Positions 8,568-17,637 are shown, numbered from the stretch's first letter. The stretch: 64,000 bases of DNA from Sphingobium fluviale (GCF_004122115.1 NZ_SBKP01000001.1:124001-188000), one strand, 5' to 3'. Notes: generated by a model not told the origin, from the letters alone. Program-made: numbers and translations.

Positions 8568-10067
8568 TCAGTAGCGCGTATCAAACTGTGCTTTCAGCGT
8601 CGTCTCGCCGCTGGCCGGCACAGTGACGAGCCAGGCGCGCTCGTCCAGCGAACGCTGCTCGCCGGGTGTGGATTCGAACGGAACCCGCGTCTCGTGCCAG
8701 CGGCCATCGTCGAGCCCGTTCTGCACCACTTCAACCGTCACTGGTTCAGGCCGGGCATTGGTAATCCGATAGGCCATGCTCGTGCGATAGTAAGTCTTCG
8801 TATCGTCGCGCTGAACTTCAATATAGGTTCCGCCATTGATGCGAATGCGATAGCGGCTTGTCTGTTCCCATTCGTCGGTGGTGATCCGGTCGCGCTTCTC
8901 AACCATCGGCAGAACCTTGACGTCGAAGGCTTCGCCCGTCTTGATCGCGACCTGCGATCCCATCGGCGTGTGATCGATCCGATTTTCGCCGATGAACTGC
9001 GGCTGGCCGCGCGCATCGCGCATGTAAACGCGTACCGTTCCCGCCGGCAGCGCATCGCCAAGCCCTCCGGCGGCGGCCGTGTTGGAGAAGCGCAGGACGG
9101 TGGAGAAGCTGACAGGCTCGTCGAGTTTGCCGAGCCAGTCGTTTCGGAAAAAATAGCCTTTGGCGGCTGAAGCCCCGGTCACGTCGAGGAAGCTCGCCTG
9201 CTTCTGCTGCGCGGCGGCGACGGTGGTGCGGTCAGCGAGCGGGTAAACGTAGAAATCGCCCAGCCGCTCCCGCCGCGCGCTCTCCGTGCCGGGCCGGTTG
9301 CCCGATACGCGCTGGTCGTACCCATAATTGTTGTTGTAGCGGTTGGGATCGTTAGGATTGGGTCCCGGCGATCCTGCCACCAGATAGACCCGCGCGCCCG
9401 GAAAACTGCTACCGCTGTTGTTGGTCAGCGTGATCCAGCCCTGCATGTCGAGCTTGCCCGATTTCTCATCGAACAGCGCGACATAGTCCGCCTTCCAGCC
9501 GAGCCCGCGCGACAAATAGTTGAGCGTGACCGGACGCATGCCGCCAGCCTTCGTCTCGAGCGTCACCGACAACGTCGGCGACGCGCGCAGGGTCTTGGGC
9601 AGATCGGCGAATACCACGCGTGCGCCATAGTTCTCGAGCGTCTCGATCCGGTTGCCGATCCGCATGAGCGTGCCTTGGTTGATCGCGAGGATCTGCGCGG
9701 TCTCGATCGTCTCGGCACCGGTCGCCGGGTTGGTGCGAACCACGGTGACAGTCTGCCCCACGGCCTTGGCCATCAGCGCGGCCGGGCTGAGCAGATCGTA
9801 GTCGAAGTTCTGCTCGACGATCGTCGTGCCGCTGGCGGAGAGGGTTACCGTCTCGGGTCGAATCGCCGCGGAGACGCCGGGAAACTCCTGCCTGCTGCGA
9901 CCGCCCGGAAGATCGATCTGGCGGATGTCCTGAATCAGTGCTTGATCGTTGTTGTAAATCGTCAGGCTCAGGTCACCCTGACTGGTCTGGGCCGATGCCG
10001 CAGACGATGAAATCGCCAGCGCGCCGCCCAGCATCCAGAAGAAACGATACCTTGCCCCGCCTTGCAT
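8568..10067 (-). CDS. Secreted DUF4139 domain protein
   Basis: A 499-residue exported protein of the DUF4139 (mucoidy-inhibitor-like) family. A signal peptide (1-26, ...SSSAASA-Q) precedes a beta-rich N-domain (LSLTIYNNDQALIQDIRQIDLPGG). The DUF4139 body follows (VTLNYLSRGLGWKADYVALF...GWITLTNNSGSSF) and then a long beta C-domain with an R-x-E/W-E-Q-x3-Y pattern. The loop 253-282 is rich in N, P, Y and G, where the downstream paralogue has the TonB-box-like motif. It is first gene of the two-gene operon. The family is secreted and function is unknown; a cell-surface role is likely. Confidence 0.85.
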   Translation of the reverse strand: MQGGARYRFFWMLGGALAISSSAASAQTSQGDLSLTIYNNDQALIQDIRQIDLPGGRSRQEFPGVSAAIRPETVTLSASGTTIVEQNFDYDLLSPAALMAKAVGQTVTVVRTNPATGAETIETAQILAINQGTLMRIGNRIETLENYGARVVFADLPKTLRASPTLSVTLETKAGGMRPVTLNYLSRGLGWKADYVALFDEKSGKLDMQGWITLTNNSGSSFPGARVYLVAGSPGPNPNDPNRYNNNYGYDQRVSGNRPGTESARRERLGDFYVYPLADRTTVAAAQQKQASFLDVTGASAAKGYFFRNDWLGKLDEPVSFSTVLRFSNTAAAGGLGDALPAGTVRVYMRDARGQPQFIGENRIDHTPMGSQVAIKTGEAFDVKVLPMVEKRDRITTDEWEQTSRYRIRINGGTYIEVQRDDTKTYYRTSMAYRITNARPEPVTVEVVQNGLDDGRWHETRVPFESTPGEQRSLDERAWLVTVPASGETTLKAQFDTRY

Positions 10068-10201
10068 TCCGCCTCTCCTGAAAACAATGCATGATAGTGT
10101 CGGAAAACCAGATGGCTACAACCCCTTGCGATCTGATTACTTCATCGATTGCGGATGAGATCTGGCGCGCTTGCGCTTGGCATACGGCCGATCGGTCATC
10201 T

Positions 10202-10654
10202 ATGATTCAGGCAATGGAAGATGATCCCGCCTCGCGAAATGTTTCTAGCGCACGACTGCCCGATGGTCCGGTCATCCTGTTCGACGCCGAATGCGTGCTT
10301 TGCTCGGCCAATGCGCATTTCATTCTGAAGCACGATAAAGGAGCACGTTTTCATCTGGCGTCGATGCAGGGCGAAGTTGGCTCCATGCTCTTTCGTGAGC
10401 ATGGAGTGGATCCGGCAGACCCCAGCACCATAATCGTAGTCGATGGCGTAAATGTCCGGAAAAACAGCGATGCTGTCCTCTGCATCTACGAAGCCCTTGG
10501 ATTTCCCTGGCGGTTTGCCTCGCTGTTCCGCCTGATTCCTGGTCGCCTACGTGACCCAATCTATGCCTGGATCGCACGGAATCGGTATTGGATCTTCGGA
10601 AAACGGCCGACCTGCTGGATTCCGCCTGAAGAATTTCGTTCACGCGTGCTATGA
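10202..10654 (+). CDS. DCC-family thiol-disulfide oxidoreductase (DUF393)
   Basis: A protein of about 150 residues with the DUF393/DCC1-like thioredoxin fold. PVILFDAECVLCSANAHF carries the D-x2-C-x2-C redox motif (C31, C34 from this start). FHLASMQGEVG and PSTIIVVDG follow, and the tail RLIPGRLRDPIYAWIARNRY...FGKRPTCWIP is typical. The start is uncertain: the frame is open to 10091, but the family normally begins a few residues before the CxxC, so 10202 (or 10214) is preferred. It shares a 4-bp ATGA overlap with the next gene, so the two proteins are translated together. Confidence 0.8.
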   Translation: MIQAMEDDPASRNVSSARLPDGPVILFDAECVLCSANAHFILKHDKGARFHLASMQGEVGSMLFREHGVDPADPSTIIVVDGVNVRKNSDAVLCIYEALGFPWRFASLFRLIPGRLRDPIYAWIARNRYWIFGKRPTCWIPPEEFRSRVL

Positions 10655-12336
10655 TGGATATGGGTACCAGCAGTTCGATGAAGATCCTGATCCTAGGTGG
10701 CTATGGCGTTTTCGGCGGCCGCCTCGCTCACTTGCTCGCCGATCTTCCGGAAGTCGAACTCCTCATAGGCGGGCGAGATCTGGCCAGGGCGCAATACTTC
10801 TGTGGGGCCTATCTCGGGCAACCAAGCGTTCAGCCGGTAAAGCTCGACCGGCGCACCATTGCCGAGAGCCTGCACAGATACCGACCTCACCTTGTCGTCG
10901 ATGCTTCTGGACCGTTCCAGGACTATGGAGATCATCGTTATGGCGTGATCGAAGCCTGCATTGCCGCAGGCATCGACTATCTCGATTTTGCCGATGCCGC
11001 CGATTTCGTGTTCGGCGTGTCGCAATTCGACGAGGCGGCCAGAAAGGCCGGAGTCTATGCGCTGTCAGGGGTCAGCAGCTTTCCCGTGCTCACGGCTGCG
11101 GTCTTGCGCGAGATGGCAAAAAGCATGGATATCGTCTCCGTGCATGGCGGCATTGCGCCGTCGCCCTATGCCGGCATCGGCCTGAATGTCATGCGAGCCG
11201 TGGTGGGATACGCGGGGGCGCCGGTAAAACTGTTGCGTGGCGGCGTTCAGACACACGGGATCGGCCTCGCGGAGAGCCTTCGATATACCATCGCCGTTCC
11301 GGGGCGGTTGCCGCTGCGCAACATCCATTTTTCGCTCGTCGATGTTCCCGACCTGCAAGTGATCCCGCCCGAGCATGCAACGATGACGGATATCTGGATG
11401 GGCGCCGGGCCGGTTCCGGAAATCCTTCACCGCACCCTCAATCTGCTTGCCAAGGCCAGGGCCAGATTTCGGCTGCCTTCGCTGGAGCCATTTTCCCGCC
11501 CGTTCTACACCGTCCTCAACCTCATGAAATTCGGCGAGCATCGCGGTGGGATGTTCGTGCGCGCCCGTGGCCTTCGCGATGGTCGCCTGGTCGAGATGAG
11601 CTGGCACCTATTGGCCGAGGGTGATGACGGCCCCTTGATCCCGTCGATGGCGATCGAGGCCATCATCCGCAAGGTGTTGGCGGGCGCGAAACCGGAACCC
11701 GGAGCCCGGCCAGCCACGCGCGCGCTGAACCTTGCCGACTACGACAAGCTGTTTGATGGGAGGTCAATCTTCACCGGTTTTCGTGAGGATGACGCAACGT
11801 CGTCGATCTACCAGAGGGTGCTTGGCCCGGCCTTCGACCGGCTTCCCCTCAGCGTGCGGGCGTTGCATGCCAGCCAAGGCCGGAGGAAATGGAGCGGTAT
11901 TGCCCAGGTACGCCGGGGCCCCGGATTGCTGGCCAGGCTTGCCGCGTTGCTGTTCCGCTTCCCCAAGGCCGGCGATGGCATCCCTGTTGTCGTCACCTTC
12001 AGTCCAGACCGAGGCGGGGAACGCTGGACGCGAAACTTCGACGGCAAACGCTTCGATTCGCATCAGTCATGCGGAATAGGCAAGGATGACTACTTGCTGG
12101 TCGAACGGTTCGGAGCGGTCACGGTTTCTCTCGCACTGGTGATCGATCATGGAAAGCTGCTGCTAATCCCGCGCCGGTGGTCGGTTCTGGGGATTCCGAT
12201 GCCGCAGGCCTTGCTTCCGGTGGGCACCAGCTTCGAGACAGAAGAAGCGAACCGCTTCATGTTCGATGTCGAAATTTCCCTTCCGTTGGTCGGGCTGATC
12301 GTCTCGTACAAGGGAACACTCGAGCCAGTGCAGTAG
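10651..12336 (+). CDS. Saccharopine dehydrogenase-like NADP-binding protein fused to DUF4166
   Basis: A 561-residue fusion. Residues 10-360 are a saccharopine-dehydrogenase-type reductase: KILILGGYGVFGGRLAHLL is the dinucleotide-binding glycine motif, followed by VVDASGPFQDYGDHRYGVIEACIAAGIDYLDFAD. Residues about 375-555 are a DUF4166 domain (DRLPLSVRALH...WSGIAQVRRG...W-x-R-x-F...). This architecture recurs in proteobacteria and is of unknown substrate. The start overlaps the DCC gene by 4 bp. A redox partnership between the DCC protein and this reductase is an inference from the coupling. Confidence 0.85.
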   Translation: MMDMGTSSSMKILILGGYGVFGGRLAHLLADLPEVELLIGGRDLARAQYFCGAYLGQPSVQPVKLDRRTIAESLHRYRPHLVVDASGPFQDYGDHRYGVIEACIAAGIDYLDFADAADFVFGVSQFDEAARKAGVYALSGVSSFPVLTAAVLREMAKSMDIVSVHGGIAPSPYAGIGLNVMRAVVGYAGAPVKLLRGGVQTHGIGLAESLRYTIAVPGRLPLRNIHFSLVDVPDLQVIPPEHATMTDIWMGAGPVPEILHRTLNLLAKARARFRLPSLEPFSRPFYTVLNLMKFGEHRGGMFVRARGLRDGRLVEMSWHLLAEGDDGPLIPSMAIEAIIRKVLAGAKPEPGARPATRALNLADYDKLFDGRSIFTGFREDDATSSIYQRVLGPAFDRLPLSVRALHASQGRRKWSGIAQVRRGPGLLARLAALLFRFPKAGDGIPVVVTFSPDRGGERWTRNFDGKRFDSHQSCGIGKDDYLLVERFGAVTVSLALVIDHGKLLLIPRRWSVLGIPMPQALLPVGTSFETEEANRFMFDVEISLPLVGLIVSYKGTLEPVQ

Positions 12337-12377
12337 CAGCCTTGGAGCTGTATTCCGTCCGTTAGAATAATGCGCAT

Positions 12378-12923
12378 TCAGTGCCCCGGCGGCGCGCCGC
12401 CGACGATCAGGTTCAAGCTCGGGACGAGGTAATAGGTGGAACCGCCGATCTGGGCGTAATATCCTCCTTTCCGGAACATGTGCCGGAGTACATCCTGGCC
12501 ATCATGATCGAAGTGATCATAGCAATACATGCCAGGCGTGCCGCCGTCATAGTTCCAGCTGGATGTCTGGGACGCAATCCACTCGATCGGCTTTTTCGGC
12601 TCCGAAGGGCTATTGTGGGGCGTGAGAAACGCCATACCTCCGCGCCGGAGGCGCTTAGCCGCCTCCGGCGCCATTTCGATAGCGAATGCGTGCCCTCCGA
12701 AAAACGGGTCGCACGTCTTGTAATAGGCGAACGAGCCCGCTTCGAGTTGGGCTGGCAGCGCATCGCGCGTGCGGCTTTGCGCCGACCATTCGAGCAATTG
12801 ACAGCCGCCCAGACCCAGAATCGCGAGGAACAGGATAAAGCCGATCAAAGTGACAAGCAGAGCTGCCAGAAGCTTGAGCAGAAATCTGGCCAATTTCAGC
12901 GAGGCATGCACCGCGGTGGTCAT
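12378..12923 (-). CDS. Small membrane-anchored protein, last gene of operon
   Basis: A 181-residue protein starting at ATG 12923 with a 4-bp ATGA overlap with the end of dgkA. One long hydrophobic segment (about residues 8-38, LLAALLVTLIGFILFLAILGLG) anchors a soluble domain rich in aromatic residues and histidine (WNYDGGTPGMYCYDHFDHDGQD..., GGYYAQIGGSTYYLVP). No known family. The overlap makes it part of the same transcript as dgkA and the linalool-dehydratase-like gene. It is probably exported or periplasm-facing with a cytoplasmic N-terminus. Confidence 0.7.
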   Translation of the reverse strand: MTTAVHASLKLARFLLKLLAALLVTLIGFILFLAILGLGGCQLLEWSAQSRTRDALPAQLEAGSFAYYKTCDPFFGGHAFAIEMAPEAAKRLRRGGMAFLTPHNSPSEPKKPIEWIASQTSSWNYDGGTPGMYCYDHFDHDGQDVLRHMFRKGGYYAQIGGSTYYLVPSLNLIVGGAPPGH

Positions 12924-13450
12924 CCTGTCTCTCCGCAGATTGTGGTGGGAAGGATAATGCGCTCGTGGTCCGCCGATCGAAGATGCGGCAGGAACACGCT
13001 CGCGCCGATCAGCGCTGCCGCCAGGGCGGCGATCAATACCGCGCCGGCCGCCACATCCTTTGCCGCCTTGATCGCTGGATTGTAGCTGCGGCTGATCGCA
13101 TTGCAGGCTTGTTCGACAGCTGTGTTCAGGGCCTCTATAGCCAGAACCGTTGTCATTGCCACGATCAGCCAGCGCCATTCCGATGGGCCGATCCGCAACC
13201 AGGTCCCCATCAGGGTGGCCAGCGTGGCAATGCCGAGATGGATGCGCATATTGGGTTCGTTGCGGACGAGGAAACGCCAGCCGTCGAAGGCATGCGCAAA
13301 GCTTTCCAGCCGGCCCGCTGCTCGTATGGCAAAAGAGCCGGATACAGGATTCGCGCTGCTCGGCCGCCACGCCAGCGGGCTCGATCTCCGCGCCAGAAGC
13401 GGACGCATGAGGAGGCCAAGCAAGGCCGCGATGATTGTGCAACAAACCAT
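12920..13450 (-). CDS. dgkA: Diacylglycerol kinase / undecaprenol kinase (DgkA type)
   Basis: A 176-residue membrane kinase of the bacterial DgkA family, which phosphorylates a membrane lipid alcohol with ATP. The core is complete: ESFAHAFDGWRFLVRNEPNMRIH near the membrane entry, EALNTAVEQACN as the catalytic E-x3-NTAxE motif, and NPAIKAAKDVAAGAVL as the nucleotide-binding K-x-AKDxAAGAV. Hydrophobic helices flank these. The start at 13450 is preceded by GAGGGAA. It has about 50 extra N-terminal residues with a hydrophobic patch. It sits 10 nt after the linalool-dehydratase-like gene and overlaps the next gene, so the operon may act on a membrane isoprenoid or lipid. Confidence 0.88.
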   Translation of the reverse strand: MVCCTIIAALLGLLMRPLLARRSSPLAWRPSSANPVSGSFAIRAAGRLESFAHAFDGWRFLVRNEPNMRIHLGIATLATLMGTWLRIGPSEWRWLIVAMTTVLAIEALNTAVEQACNAISRSYNPAIKAAKDVAAGAVLIAALAAALIGASVFLPHLRSADHERIILPTTICGETG

Positions 13451-13460
13451 GGGAGTTCCC

Positions 13461-15377
13461 TCAGATGACCGGATCGAGCGTGATGCGGGTGCGTTCAGCC
13501 GGTGCGATACGCAGCAGGCCTCGGCCTTGGCTGTCGGATCTGAGAAACGGGTGCTCCGACATTCCCGTCCGGTAGTGCCGTTCGGGCAGCAGACCGCCAA
13601 ATTCGAGAAGGGGCGATGCCTCGGGCCGTCCCGGATCGAGGGTCAGGTCCAGACCCCGGTCGCGCTGGACAGCGCGGGCGACGACCACGTCGGGATATGG
13701 AGCGGAAGAGAGGTACGGCCCGCCGGGCTCACACCGGCGCGTGGTCAGCTCGCGCAACCCGTCGGCGCGATTGCACCGCGCGACCAGTTCCAGCGCATGT
13801 GCCCAAAGCGAGGTGTTCTCGCGGTGGACGACGCCGACACTTTCGCGGGACGGACATTCGGCTTCCAATCGTCGCAGGCACTCTGCCGCCACTTCGTGAT
13901 CGCCCATTTCGACTGCGGCCGCAGCCGTGGCCGCATAACTGGAAGCTCTGCTGAAACCGTAGTTGCCGACATCGACCGGCCAGAACAGCCGCCGCCATGA
14001 GCCGCGGTCGAGGCGCTGGCGGACACGGTGCCACTGCTGCTGCGCCATGCCGGGCGATAGAGCATTTAGGAACAGGCAAGGGAACGCCTGCATCACGATG
14101 CCGCCGGGTGCAGGCGGAGCAAAACCTGTCAGCGACGAGCGAAAGGCGATGAACGTGCCGTCCGCCCGCATGCCCTCGCGTTCGAGCGACGCAAGGAACG
14201 GCGTCGCTAGCCCTTCCCATCTGCCGGTTCCAAGGCGCGCGTCGGCCGCCTTGATGCCCGCCATGGTGATCAGGTTGCAGAGCGGATAAATCCAGTTCGG
14301 TTCACAGTCGAGCAGGCCATAGGAGGACGTCCGATATTGCCGGGCAAGCCGTTCCGAAACATCATCCAGCCCGTAGCTGCGCCACTGTCTGCCCCTCGTG
14401 TGGAGGTGAAGCGCCTCGCCGCCGCCCAGGGCCATCTGCAGGGCCGTGAAGCCCGAATACATGATGTTCTGACGCGTCACGGGATCGCCATCGAGCCGCA
14501 GATTGCCCCAGGCGTTCTCCAGACGCCAATAGGACCACAGCCGCCGGTCGCCGATCTTGGTCAGCAGGTGCTGTTGTGCATCGCCAAAGCACGCCCGGGC
14601 GGCAGGGGCATGGCGCTCCCGGGCAAATGCCAGAGCATAGGCCATGAAGTTCACCTGGTAGCGTAGCGCGGCGGTCTGGAACGGATCGCGCCGTTCGAAC
14701 CCGTCGAACCTTTCGACCGGCTGCAGCGCGCGATCGAGCAGTAGGCGCAGGCGTTTGCTGTCATCGTGCGAAAGCTCGTTCGGTATCGTATCGACAGGCC
14801 CGGGGGATGCAAAGCATGGTGTCGCGGGCGCTTCCGCCGACGATGCCGCAGTGGCCGCGCGACACCAGCCAATCGCGGCCAACAAAAGCACCATGGGGGC
14901 GAGCAGCCAGGGCCAATGCCCACCGCCGTCTTGAGGCGGTGCCAGGTTTAATACGCGGGGAGATGCGGCGAGGACTGCGAGCCCCATCCACGCCGTGACC
15001 GGAGCCAGCACATTGCCGGTGCCAAACCAGAGCAGGAGCGCGATTCCGAACAGACTGAAGGCACCGGCAAACAAGCCCAGGGCAAATACCGTTTGCCCGC
15101 CAGACACCCAGTGCAAGAACCCGGCACCGGGAAAAGCCAGTCCGAGCAGAGCAGCGCTGGTTTCGCTGGAGCAGAGCCCGCTCAGCCCTATTCCCTCCGC
15201 CACGATCGCCAAAATTGCGTAGATGAACAGCACACGCGCCTGCCGGGCGCGATGAACCGGTATATCTGCAAAATACAAAGAACTTGGGGTTGTAAAGTTT
15301 ATGGGCAAAAAGGGGGACACGGAACCGCGCCCGGAAAGGGCAATCCGCACCGATGTCCGCAACATCGACGGGCTCAT
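13461..15377 (-). CDS. Linalool dehydratase/isomerase-like membrane protein
   Basis: A 638-residue protein with four or so transmembrane helices in residues 45-172 and a large helical domain after about residue 205. That domain matches linalool dehydratase/isomerase, which interconverts tertiary and primary monoterpene alcohols and dienes: RQNIMYSGFTALQMAL (302-317) against the ENIMYKGH stretch of the Castellaniella enzyme. LLDCEPNWIYPLCN (355-368) keeps both active-site cysteines (C358, C367) at the same 9-residue spacing. Unlike the soluble periplasmic prototype, this one is fused to a membrane domain. It overlaps the regulator gene by 4 bp (ATGA). Substrate unknown; linkage to dgkA suggests a lipid or isoprenoid alcohol. 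Confidence 0.8.
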   Translation of the reverse strand: MSPSMLRTSVRIALSGRGSVSPFLPINFTTPSSLYFADIPVHRARQARVLFIYAILAIVAEGIGLSGLCSSETSAALLGLAFPGAGFLHWVSGGQTVFALGLFAGAFSLFGIALLLWFGTGNVLAPVTAWMGLAVLAASPRVLNLAPPQDGGGHWPWLLAPMVLLLAAIGWCRAATAASSAEAPATPCFASPGPVDTIPNELSHDDSKRLRLLLDRALQPVERFDGFERRDPFQTAALRYQVNFMAYALAFARERHAPAARACFGDAQQHLLTKIGDRRLWSYWRLENAWGNLRLDGDPVTRQNIMYSGFTALQMALGGGEALHLHTRGRQWRSYGLDDVSERLARQYRTSSYGLLDCEPNWIYPLCNLITMAGIKAADARLGTGRWEGLATPFLASLEREGMRADGTFIAFRSSLTGFAPPAPGGIVMQAFPCLFLNALSPGMAQQQWHRVRQRLDRGSWRRLFWPVDVGNYGFSRASSYAATAAAAVEMGDHEVAAECLRRLEAECPSRESVGVVHRENTSLWAHALELVARCNRADGLRELTTRRCEPGGPYLSSAPYPDVVVARAVQRDRGLDLTLDPGRPEASPLLEFGGLLPERHYRTGMSEHPFLRSDSQGRGLLRIAPAERTRITLDPVI

Positions 15378-15736
15378 ATGAACTTCTCCTTGAGATTGCC
15401 GCCGGCCTCGCCCTTGCGGCGAGCGCTGCTCAAAACCTGTTCCAGGACTGCAAGATAATCGGAGAACCGTACCCGTCCATCATCGGTCAGGGCGCAAGTG
15501 GTCAAAGGTCGCCGCCCCTCGAAACCCTTGGTCACCAGAACCATGCCGGCTTCCTCCAGAATCTGCACATGACGGCTGAGGTTGCCGTCAGTCAGGCCAG
15601 ACAATTCGCGCAGTTCGGTGAAGCTCAGTCCCTTAGGGTGATCCGCAAGCGAAGTCATGATGCTGAGCCGCGCCCTCTCATGGAGGATACGATCCAACCC
15701 GTCGAAAGCAAACGGCGCCTTGGGGCGATCAGCCAT
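15374..15736 (-). CDS. Winged-helix transcriptional regulator (ArsR/MarR-like, HTH_34 type)
   Basis: A 120-residue single-domain regulator. The winged helix is clear: RLSIMTSLADHPKGLSFTELRELSGLTDGNLSRHVQILEEAGMVLVTKGFEGRRPLTTCALTDDGR, with the recognition helix at DGNLSRHVQIL and the wing at KGFEGRRPLT. The start at 15736 falls inside the end of the upstream membrane-protein gene (8-bp overlap) and its stop overlaps the next start. This pairing of a small regulator with a membrane protein is common and often autoregulatory. It probably controls the promoter at 16345-16374. Confidence 0.85.
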   Translation of the reverse strand: MADRPKAPFAFDGLDRILHERARLSIMTSLADHPKGLSFTELRELSGLTDGNLSRHVQILEEAGMVLVTKGFEGRRPLTTCALTDDGRVRFSDYLAVLEQVLSSARRKGEAGGNLKEKFI

Positions 15737-16322
15737 GCAAAGTCTCCGATGATGCGTGGTGGAGAATGGCCGCCACAAGCAGTTGGCCCAAGCCAAAGGG
15801 CAGCGCCATAAGCCACGATATCGACGGCCACGGCGATCCACCCAGCGCGAGCGTCAGCGTGCCGGCGGCGAAATAGAATATGGCCGCAATCACCATCTGT
15901 CGCGGCAGATTGGAGAGGACGGCGAAGATGCCGACTCCTATGAGCAATTGCCAGATCCCCGGGAGCAGCCGGCTATGCTCGGGCGCGCGAGCCAGTACCA
16001 CGATTCCCATGATTGCGCCCGCGGCCGCGACAGGAAGAAATCGGTTTAGAGTCGCGCCGAGCAGCCGGTCTGCCATGGATCGGTGAAGTCTGCGTGCCCT
16101 TGCGACGGCTTCGGTGCCGATCATCACGGCACAGACCGCCGCAAGGAGAATCCAGGCAAGAAGATCGTCCTCACCGGCCAGATACTGCCATCCGCCAAGC
16201 GCCAGCGCGAAGCCTCCAGTGAGTGCGACGATACCCGGCGCAAGGCCCTGGAAACGACTGCTCGCCGCCAACTGATCGCGCAGCCTTGCAATATCGTGGA
16301 GGGCCGATTCGACGTCATTCAT
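15729..16322 (-). CDS. Integral membrane protein, first gene of the operon
   Basis: A 197-residue protein from ATG 16322. A charged helical N-terminus (ESALHDIARLRDQLAASSRFQG) is followed by about six hydrophobic helices, including VALTGGFALALGGWQYL, AWILLAAVCAVMIG, LPGIWQLLIGVGIFAVL and LMALPFGLGQLLVAAIL. This shape (short coiled helix plus six helices) is common for membrane partners of small HTH regulators. Two in-frame ATGs lie upstream, but they fall on or before the predicted promoter, so 16322 is preferred. Function unknown. Confidence 0.75.
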   Translation of the reverse strand: MNDVESALHDIARLRDQLAASSRFQGLAPGIVALTGGFALALGGWQYLAGEDDLLAWILLAAVCAVMIGTEAVARARRLHRSMADRLLGATLNRFLPVAAAGAIMGIVVLARAPEHSRLLPGIWQLLIGVGIFAVLSNLPRQMVIAAIFYFAAGTLTLALGGSPWPSISWLMALPFGLGQLLVAAILHHASSETLHG

Positions 16323-16344
16323 GGGTTCATATAATGCCAATAAC

Positions 16345-16374
16345 TTTATACTGCAAAGTTCTTTCATTGGACAA
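16345..16374 (-). promoter_or_regulatory. Predicted sigma-70 promoter for the 16322-12378 operon
   Basis: On the minus strand TTGTCC (16369-16374) and TATAAA (16345-16350) are separated by 18 bp, a good housekeeping-type promoter. The expected start of transcription is near 16338, about 16 nt upstream of the ATG at 16322. This supports that ATG as the true start. The sequence around the -10 (ACTTTGCAGTATAAAGT) is a partial palindrome that could bind the operon's own regulator. Confidence 0.55.
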
Positions 16375-16572
16375 CGGTTGACCGGCTTGATTTTCAGCGA
16401 GTTCAAGCACCAACGATTGCAGACACGGGGCTTCGCTCACCACATGCAAACCGCCCCGTCTTCAAGTCTGCCGCCCGACGAAAGGACGTCCCGCCATATT
16501 CGTAGCCGTCATCTGATCGATTTGCGCCTCGCCCGCCGTTTCTCTGTCGCCAACGGTTGCCGCCGAGATCAT

Positions 16573-16802
16573 GAGCGGGGCTCCAGGGGCGCGATCTGGG
16601 TGTCATGTTGATGCGCCATGCCGAAACGCTTGCCATACAGGCGGGCCTGCGCGGGACACGCCTGTACACAAACAAGCTGATGCCCTCGAATATCGCTCTC
16701 TACCGGTCACTGGGCTATGCGTTCGAGAAGGAAACCCTGCACGATCATGGAACGGTCGCCGTTCACATGGTTCGATCACTTGCCGAAAGGGCTGTTGACT
16801 GA
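16573..16802 (+). pseudogene. 5'-truncated GNAT acetyltransferase remnant
   Basis: The frame encodes AGLQGRDLGVMLMRHAETLA then LRGTRLYTNKLMPSNIALYRSLGYAF, which are motifs A and B of a GNAT acetyltransferase (QG-x2-LG acetyl-CoA loop, then N-x2-ALYRSLGY). The frame begins right after a stop at 16570-16574. No in-frame sequence for the first half of the fold precedes it, so only the C-terminal half survives. A short protein could start at ATG 16605 but would lack part of the acetyl-CoA loop. The stretch 16400-16572 just upstream shows no other gene. Confidence 0.6.
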
Positions 16803-16918
16803 AGCACGGCGGTTCGTGGACTTGTCTTGCAGGCCAGCCTGTTCCATTTCCCGGCACCATGAAATAGGCGCGATCCACTGACTTATCATGGCACATCCAG
16901 GCCACGGCGCTGCTGCTG

Positions 16919-17467
16919 GTGGCGGCTGCCCTTGCCTGCGCATTCATGCTGGCGGACGATGCTTCCGGGCGGGCTTTGCTCGCCGCCCGGTACACTGCAC
17001 GCGCCGCCTTCATCATTTTCACGGCAGTGTTCCTCGCGGGGCCTGTGACACGCATCTGGCCCAATGCCGCCCTGTCCGGTCTCATGCGCAACCGGCGCCA
17101 ACTCGGCCTTGCACTGACCTTTGTCATGACCGCGCACCTGGCTGCGCTGGCGGTCAATGTCGGTCTGTTCCGGCCGCGCCGTGTGGGTGCGCTGGCGGCC
17201 GGAGGGCTGGTCTATCTGCTGCTTCTCGCCATGGCGCTTACCTCAAATGACCGCGTTCAGCGCCGGATGGGGCGCTGGTGGCGGCGACTGCACCTGGTCG
17301 GGCTGTCCGCACTGTGGGCGGGGTTTGCGTTCGGCTACATCGGTCGCCTGTTCCGGGCGGAGTATTTCTGGACCGGTTTGGTCTTCACCCCCGTCGCGAT
17401 CGGCATTGTGCTGTTTCGCTGGTTCGCTGCTGTCAGGGAAAACGCAAAATTTCCTGCGACAGGTTGA
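16919..17467 (+). CDS. Ferric-reductase-like transmembrane protein
   Basis: A 182-residue protein with about six transmembrane helices, resembling the heme-b membrane domain of ferric reductases and MsrQ. YTARAAFIIFTAVFLAGPVTRIWP opens the core. FVMTAHLAALAV and MGRWWRRLHLVGLSALWAGFAFGY carry histidines in the places expected for heme ligands. The start is GTG 16919; the frame is open upstream to 16868 but has no better start codon, so the first residues are uncertain. It lies upstream of other small membrane-protein genes on the same strand but with a 170-bp gap. Confidence 0.65.
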   Translation: MAAALACAFMLADDASGRALLAARYTARAAFIIFTAVFLAGPVTRIWPNAALSGLMRNRRQLGLALTFVMTAHLAALAVNVGLFRPRRVGALAAGGLVYLLLLAMALTSNDRVQRRMGRWWRRLHLVGLSALWAGFAFGYIGRLFRAEYFWTGLVFTPVAIGIVLFRWFAAVRENAKFPATG

Positions 17468-17637
17468 ACGGGTCCGGGCAGGACAATCGCGACATGGAAG
17501 CGTCGAGCTTGAATGCCCGCCGTCAGCCTATCCAGCAAATGCCGAAAATAGAGTGGCAGTTCGGTAGCTCCTGCGCCCGTAGCACGGGTTCTTCCCAGCC
17601 GCGGCGTTGAGCCAACCTGCTTGGGGAGACGCTGGCT

